Part shown: piece after piece, positions 57,988-64,000 of the stretch | Numbering within the stretch: position 1 is the first letter of the stretch | Layout: every line of letters starts with the position of its first letter | Translations under genes and position numbers: made by a program | Notes under the pieces: model-generated | The model's input: the letters and a program-made list of their open reading frames with translations, nothing else | What the model was told of the DNA's origin: nothing | The model's database searches: none | From: Agelas oroides | Taxonomy: Eukaryota; Porifera; Demospongiae; Agelasida; Agelasidae | Reading direction: 5' to 3' | DNA length: 64,000 bases | Assembly: GCA_949130485.1 (NCBI GenBank) | Contig: OX422195.1 | Coordinates: 3,023,566-3,087,565 of the forward strand

Positions 57988-58948
57988 TATAGAGAAAGCG
58001 ATCGATACTCGGACACCACCAATAATCGGACATTCGTACACGTTCAGTTGTCAGATTCAGTGGACTCAGCCTTCGTTTCCGTGGTATAACCGATTATCTG
58101 CATGGCTTATTTCTCAAAAATGGAACTCGAGTGTCAATTCTCGCTTGCGCTATAGAAGCGATTTAACGTAACAGTCCAATAATCGGCTACGAATCATGTA
58201 TTTTCGGACGTCTAGCTCTCTCTGAAGCAACTCTCAGCAAGATTTTTGCACGATCGGGGAGCTACAAGACCCTGCTGCTGCACGCCTGATATTTGTCGCC
58301 GTAGCTGCCTTGGGTACCGTGAATGGTTCTCGAGATACAATTGTTCTTGATTCAAGCATTTCAGAAAGTGGTAGCACCGTGTTTCCGTGAACCAGGCCCG
58401 CATGAAAGCAGGAAAATCAGCTGTAGCTCAAGAACCACGCAACGTATAAAAACAAGACTTGTACCGTTACGTTGGTGAGGACCTGTACATTCCAATGATA
58501 CCTGTATCGTAGGCATAATGTGTAGTTGGGGGTGTCCAAAGCGAAAAATTTACTGTCCGGTCATTGAGGGAGCGACCCACTCAATATTTCAGCGACACCA
58601 TTCGGCACCCTAGGCAGCTACGGCTACAACTATCAGGCGTGCAGCAGCAGGGTCTTGTGGCTCCCGGACGGTGCAAAAATCTTGCTGAGAGTTGCTTCAG
58701 AGAAGGAACAGGAAACGACGTCCGAAAATACATAATTTCGTAGCCGATTATTAATGTTTCGGACGGTTACATTAAATCGCTTCTAGCGCAAGCCGAGGTT
58801 GACGCTCGAGCTCCATTTTTCATGTACCAGATTCAGTAGACTCAGCCTTCGTTTCCGTGGTATAACCGATTATCTGCGTGGCTTATTTCTCCGTGTACGC
58901 GAGCGTCCAATTATTGGTGGTGTCTGAGTATCGATCGCTTACTCTACT
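57988..58948. mobile_element. Large composite hairpin element
   Basis: The outer ends AAGCGATCGATACTCGGACA and its inverted mate (TGTCTGAGTATCGATCGCTT) are followed inwards by CCACCAATAATCGGAC / GTCCAATTATTGGTGG. A second inverted pair of about 200 bases lies at 58125-58330 and 58595-58810 (GCAACTCTCAGCAAGATTTT, GCAGCTACGGC). A direct repeat of about 65 bases (CAGATTCAGT(G/A)GACTCAGCC) sits at 58052 and 58827. The nested structure suggests one element inserted in another, or a foldback transposon. It starts 36 bases upstream of the carbonic anhydrase ATG. No transposase is visible. Confidence 0.8.
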
Positions 58949-60049
58949 TGAGCAATGTGGATATATCGCAATCTACCGTAAATCGGGAAACACACACAAT
59001 CTGTATAGCCCCTTGTATGCTTAAACAATGAGCATAGGTACTCACCTTTGTATGCCATCATTCTGTGTCCTCAAGGCTACTGATGCATGCAAGTTACTCT
59101 TTTTATACAGAATGTGCTACTCAAAGCTATGGCTACTGCATTGCATAACTGTAATGGAGTACGTTTTACACTCAACTTCTTCACCAAAGACACACCAATA
59201 AGCCTGGGAGTGGTGCTAAACAGATGTTAGCTGGTCATAGTGTTTGTACTATAACTAATAGCTAGACATTACATAATGGTAGATTGATGGCTAGACAACT
59301 GTAAAGTACGTGAAGACATATACCTTGCCATAACATGAGGTTTGGTAAGCAAAATGAAAGATGCAGCTATAGCATTGTTAATCGTGGTGCTGCATAAATG
59401 TTTAAATATGTTCATACGTATTTATTCTGCATGTGAATTGATTTGCCTAAGTTATAAAGAATGTGCTGCTTACATTAAGCTATGATTACTGCATTGCGTA
59501 ACAAGTATAATGGACACATGTGGTGCTGTTAAGTCTGTGTTTAACAACTTGCTCACCCCAAACACACCAAAAAGCCTGTGGGAGAGAGGTGTTAGAAAAG
59601 TAAATGTTGGCTGTTCTCAATGTTTGTTACATAACAGTAGATTCATGGCTACAACTACAAGGCAGGGCGAAGACATGTCTTGCCATAATGTATAGTGTTA
59701 ACAATTGGTGCTCTAAGCATCTGGGCAGGTACAAAAAATGTTGGTCATGATTAATAAGCCTGTGAAGAGTGCCGTTTAAGCCAAACATAAATTAATCTAA
59801 AGAATGTGCTCACACATTTAAATCTGTTGAATTGTCCTTCTGTAGTAATTAATGCAAGCTTTTTATTTCATATGAGAGAATATGCTGCTTAAGGCTATGA
59901 CTACAGTATTGCTGCAGTAGGTTTACGTATTTAGTGTTGTGAATTTCTGTATCACCAAAACACACAATTAACTATGGGATAGTGAGGTCCATCTAAGTGA
60001 AGGTCAAGTACAAATATGTTCACAAACTTATCTCATGTTGGAAACAAAG

Positions 60050-60185
60050 AGATTTAGATGTTATGAGGTAGAAATAGCCAGCAGCCATTAAGAATCAAAC
60101 TGAGCATTTGGGCTTTAACCGCCACTGCTCTGCCAAGTAGCCATACAACAACCACCAGCCTTCACGATTTTTTATATGTATGACA
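60050..60185 (-). repeat. tRNA-derived SINE copy
   Basis: From the left: TTTAGATGTTATGAGG (family tail), then a degenerate box B complement, then GCCACTGCTCTGCCAAGTAG (box A complement), then CAACCACCAGCCTTCACGAT. This is the same order as in the 15.7 kb copy, inverted. Confidence 0.7.
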
Positions 60186-61615
60186 CATCATTTGCTTACC
60201 AAACCTGATGGTTAATTACATTATGGCAAGGTGGTATGTCTTCACCTATACTTTACAGTCGTCAATGTATTGTCTGCTTGTTATAGTACAAACACTATGA
60301 CCTGCTAACATTTATTACTTCTGTTTAGCACCACTCCCAGGCTTATTGGTGCGTCTTTGGTGAAGAAGTTGAGGGTAAAACGTACACCGTTGTATAAATT
60401 TGATAACAGTTATGCAATGCAGTAGCCATAGCTTTGAGCAGCACATTCTGTAGTAACTTGCATGCATCAGTACACTTCTACTAAACCTGGAGCCACCAGC
60501 ACTCTGGTACTGACAACCAAACAGCCAGCCCCCTGGGACCCAATCCTCTGCTGGGGGTGTGACTGAGGCATTCAGTACAACCTGCAGATGCAGCTATAGC
60601 ATTGCTTGTGATAAATTAACAGTAAGCCTGTGAAAGGTGCAATTCATGGTGTTGCATAAATGTACTGAAATATGTTCACACAGATACATTTTGCATGTGA
60701 ATCGATTTGCCTACATCATCAAGAATGTGCTACTTTACAGCTATGACTGCTGCATTGCATAACAAGTAAAATAGATGTATGTAGCACTGCTAAGTCTGTG
60801 TTTAACAACTTGCTCACCAAAAACACACAAAAAAGGTTTGAGAGAGGTGCTAGAAAAGTTAAATGTTCGCTGCTCTCAATGTTTGTACTATTACAGTCAC
60901 ACACCATGCACGCACTAAGGCACTCAGTACCATGCACTGTGCAGTACACGCAATGACTGCCAGCTCTTCACTTTCCATTTCAGTTGTTGTAATACATCTA
61001 AATCTCCTACACATTCGACATGTAAATATATCTGCTCAAGTTGTAGCTCCAGTTTAATTGAAGTATCCTACAGGTCAAAATGTACTGCAAAAGCTATGGC
61101 TAATGCAAGTATACGACTTATGTAGTGTTGTAAAGTTCTCCTTCCAAAACACACCAACAAACCTGGGAGTGGTGCTAGACAGCAGCAAGTGGTAACTGGT
61201 TGATCTCATTGTTGTACTATTACTATCAGACATTACTAAACGGTATATTCAGGTCTACAACTGTCAGGTAGCAGTGAGTGGATGCAGTTGGTCATAATAA
61301 TGAGGGCGGTAAAGAGTTCAAGGTTAAGCACAAATTACTTCAAAAATGTGTTCATACACGTTACATGTGAAACTATTTGCTGCATAGTTATATGATACAG
61401 CTTCACCTATGAAGTGCATGTCCTCCATGCAGGCCAATGCTGCGTGGTTTCTTTCATATAAAATATGCTGCCCAATGTCACTGCATTGTATGTTGTGAAG
61501 TTCTCCCCCAAAAGACACTAATACCAAGGGTAGTAAATCTGGGAGTAGCTAAGTGTTGGTGGTCAAGCACAAATGTGTTTGTTCGCTTAATTAGAACATC
61601 TTGCCTGGCCTCATC

Positions 61616-61760
61616 ATTTAGATGTTATGAGAAATAGAGGAAAGTAACAAGCCAACAGCCAAAGGAAATGAAACCCAAGACACATGACTTGAGCCTCCCA
61701 TGCTCTGCCACTGAGCTACAACAACCCCCCAGCCCTCTCTTTGTGCTGTACAGGTGGTAC
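61616..61760 (-). repeat. tRNA-derived SINE copy
   Basis: TTTAGATGTTATGAGAAATA, then GAGCCTCCCATGCTCTGCCA and CTGAGCTACAACAACCCCCC, then GTACAGGTGGTACTGAATGG. It is oriented on the minus strand and contains the family's tRNA-like head and 5' flank. Confidence 0.75.
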
Positions 61761-62070
61761 TGAATGGTTCGCTCGCACACCCGGTAGCCACTAAGGCATT
61801 GACTACTACCTGGTTGTACGCTTGACATAGCTTGAGCACTGGTGGTTCAAACCACGCTTTGTTTGACTCCCAACAGCTGTTGGCTTTACTGGATTACATG
61901 CTAGGTAATAAGCTTCTTCACCAAGAATACATAAGTCAGCCTGGGAGTGGTGCTTGACAGCAATATTGGCTGATCTCAATGTTTGCACCATTACTAGCAG
62001 ACATTACAAATGGTAGATTCATGGCTGCAACTGTAAAGTCAGTGAAGACATATCTTGCCATAATGTAGTT

Positions 62071-63374
62071 AACAATCAGATTTACTAATCAACTATGTGG
62101 ATGGTCATAATAAGTTTGCACAACCAGCGTCATTCAAGTCCAGCACAATTGTAACTAATCATACTTCATACGGAAATGTAAGCACATTTCTGAGTCTAAA
62201 CAACCCTGCATGGTTACATTCCCAGAATCAAAACACAAATGTAGAGGGTGTGGGACTTTATGGATTTGTCAGACTCAATGAGTATGTACTCTGCAATCCG
62301 CTAAAAACTTTTCATGTGAGAATAGTGCTAGGTCTTTGTGAAGGGCTTCAGTGCATGTGTTGCAACTACAGATAGTATTTTCCAATCAGTAATTTAATTT
62401 TTTTTTACCTAATTCTGATCCTCACTGAGTAATACTGAAAGTCAGGAAGGATCCAGACCCCATATGGTGTCTATAGGAATCTAGGAAGGTAATGCAGGAC
62501 AGGCCACTTCCTTCTCCCACGTGGCCTGGGAACGAGGCTAGTATGACCCTCTTGGTAGCATTATGTTATATGGAACCTCTTCAACAACTTATAAGCAGTG
62601 AATTAGAGTAGACTGCAGACTTATGATAGTGTCAAAGTACATGGCATGGTTTTAGCCTCGTCCCCAGGCCACATTCCTTCTCCCACATGCCGGCTCAGGA
62701 ACGAGGCTAATATGATCTAGCAGCATTGCATCAGCTGTAGTGTGAAAAAGATGTAGGGATGGGGCTTTGCCAATATGTTGACCTTTGCTTTCATGCATTA
62801 TCCCTACCTTGTTTGTATACTTTTTGGCATGCCATCCCTACATCTTTTTACTTTTTAATGTTTTTTAAGTCTTGTTTCTGTGCTTTTTTGATGTTAATCT
62901 CAGTTACAGTTAGACCTAAGCCTAAGAATACTTCACAACACCAGAACTTGAAACGGCGTTGAGTTTAGTAGTGGTTCCAGGCATGTAATAATTATGTGTA
63001 ATATAGCCAGCTAGAACCTGATGAAGGGTCAACCACTCTCCTTACCAAACTTTGTGAAACCAATTTCATGATTCAGTTGTCAATCACATGATGACTGACC
63101 AGCTGCAGCACAGAAAACTATCATACTGACAACTGACCATCCTAGCTTTACAATTCACTAAAGCTGTGAGTAGGCTATTTTTAGTGTAGCTACAAGTAGG
63201 CAGCAGAATGCAACGCCTTACCTGCGTGGTGTTTATAAGCCTTGCCCAATGCCGCGGGGGGAGAAGACCGTGCCAGCCATGCGTACTGCCCGCTGGCGAT
63301 TTCGCTTGTGTACTAGTCTCGCTTCCAGACCAATGACTGTGGTCTTTGGTCTGGGAACGAGACTTCGCGTGCGC
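62071..63374. other. Intergenic with MITE ends
   Basis: GCCTGGGAACGAGGCTAGT lies at 62523-62541, with a short hairpin copy at 62652-62710 (TAGCCTCGTCCCCAGGCCAC ... GGAACGAGGCTAA). GATGTAGGGATGGGGCTTTG and a rough inverse (CATCCCTACATCTTTTT) flank 62750-62850. Frames here are short and unsupported. Confidence 0.45.
63318..63367. repeat. Hairpin MITE at a gene's 5' end
   Basis: AGTCTCGCTTCCAGACCAAT pairs with TTGGTCTGGGAACGAGACT around GACTGTGGTC, about seven bases before the proposed ATG at 63375. Confidence 0.8.
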
Positions 63375-64000
63375 ATGCGTACAAAATTAGATTTTCATCG
63401 TGCTCAGGCTATTGAGAGGTGGGTCAACAAGGGCACCAATGGAGTATACCCCACAGATAAAGCCCTTGTAACTGATGCTCTCAGAAGACTAGCATATGCT
63501 ACCACAGGTAAGATTATGGAACATATTTGATAATAAAACAGTATGTAATGCCTATAGATTTTTGATGAAATGTAAGTGAAACATTTCCACATTTAGATGA
63601 GAAGTTTGAGAGCATCCTGGAAGAGATCAAGAAAGCTAGCTGGTATAAGGCCAATTCTCATCTCCGGTCATACTTGGAAAATGAATGGTTATCCTGCAAG
63701 CCAGTAAGTCATTAGCTACTTTTACAAAGAATAAAGTTACGGCAACGATAAATTGTATCCTACACCACACGGAATTTGTTCAGTCTTGTGTGTTTATGTC
63801 CGTCTAGTTGTGGTCACATGTTTTCCGACAGCAATTCCATGCTGGGATTGATACAGACAATTTTACAGAGTCGTTCAACAATGTCTTTCGTACCCGCTAT
63901 CAGCGACTACGTTATGACACAACAATTCACTCACTGGTCAAGTTACTAGTTGATGTAGTCTTTCCTGAGAACGAGAATACAACATCCAAACAGCAATGCT
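63375..64000 (+). CDS. MULE-transposase-like gene, 5' part (partial)
   Basis: Exons: about 63375-63507 (donor ACAG|GTAAG), 63597-63703 and 63808 to the window end, with phases 1 then 0. The third exon carries HAGIDTDNFTESFNNVFRTR followed by YQRLRYDTTIHSLVKLLVDV. The D-T-(D/N)-N-x-x-E-S-x-N pattern followed by a basic helix resembles the C-terminal part of MULE-type transposases and host proteins derived from them. The first exon may extend upstream through the MITE hairpin (an ATG at 63249 is in frame), but the family-like sequence starts after it (MRTKLDFHRAQAIERWVNK). Multiple introns argue for a domesticated or host gene rather than an intact transposon. The assignment is tentative and the 3' end is outside the window. 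Confidence 0.4.

Larger units (their letters stand above)
59040..62070. repeat. Field of diverged tandem and inverted repeats
   Basis: A unit containing AGAATGTGCT(A/G)CT, AGCTATG(G/A)CTACTGCATTGC, CACACCAA(T/A)AAGCCTGGGAG and AGACATTACATAATGGTAGATT recurs at about 59100, 59460, 59880, 60720, 61070, 61450 and 61910, and inverted at about 60190-60480. Spacing is roughly 350-450 bases. Copies are old (many substitutions and gaps). SINE copies are inserted at 60050-60185 and 61616-61760. No coding sequence is supported in the whole stretch. Confidence 0.75.

Noticed and set aside
58212..58403. 63-codon minus-strand frame inside the hairpin element
   Set aside because: It follows the inverted repeat and has no transposase motif.

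Overview
This is animal nuclear DNA. Coding information sits in short exons with GT-AG borders and matching phases, separated by long introns and gaps full of short inverted-repeat transposons. Fringe-like, Rac1, TRIM-NHL, SF3B5, axonemal dynein light chain and death-domain genes all point to a metazoan. Compact intergenic distances, a secreted alpha-carbonic anhydrase and many small MITE-like elements suggest a sponge or another early-branching animal. That placement is inference, not proof.

Layout. 1-342: last exons of a death-domain protein (+). 3956-5491: one-exon F-box protein (-). 5739-6006: rabaptin-like exon remnants in inverted orientation. 6250-8859: EF-hand protein rebuilt from nine exons (-). 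9942-26409: eight-exon cell-surface protein with PKD domains, whose two central exons were recently duplicated as a pair (+). 27126-27969: DNAL4 (-). 30205-33441: endonuclease V in nine exons (+). 35639-37867: intronless TRIM-NHL protein (-). 39207-41052: RIOK1 kinase (-). 41532-44094: SF3B5 (-), divergent from RAC1 (+, 44359-52398) across a gap of about 265 bp. 54658-56294: fringe-like glycosyltransferase, 5' part not found and one frameshift (-). 57109-57952: alpha-carbonic anhydrase with one frameshift (-). 63375-64000: first exons of a MULE-transposase-like gene (+), cut by the window edge.

The gene set is ordinary eukaryotic housekeeping (RNA repair, ribosome maturation, splicing, cytoskeleton, cilia) plus surface and signalling proteins. 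It is not an operon or a co-functional cluster, apart from the likely shared promoter of SF3B5 and RAC1.

The repeat landscape is the most distinctive part. I see a very abundant family with ends close to TAGCCTCGTTCCCAGGC; TTAA-bounded elements with TTAACYCTTTA-type ends; elements with TACCGTATAG/TACCGTAGATC-type ends; a tRNA-derived SINE with visible A and B boxes; large hairpin elements at 28.4, 48.3 and 58.0 kb; and a 3 kb field of diverged and inverted repeats at 59.0-62.1 kb. Five 3' splice sites in three genes follow directly on (CA)n tracts.

Exon borders were read by hand from splice consensus, phase and family similarity, and need transcript support. I found no previously undescribed multi-gene system. 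The most unusual items are the PKD surface protein, the EF-hand protein I could not name, the (CA)n 3' splice sites, the ATG-only first exon of SF3B5 and the likely GC-AG introns.
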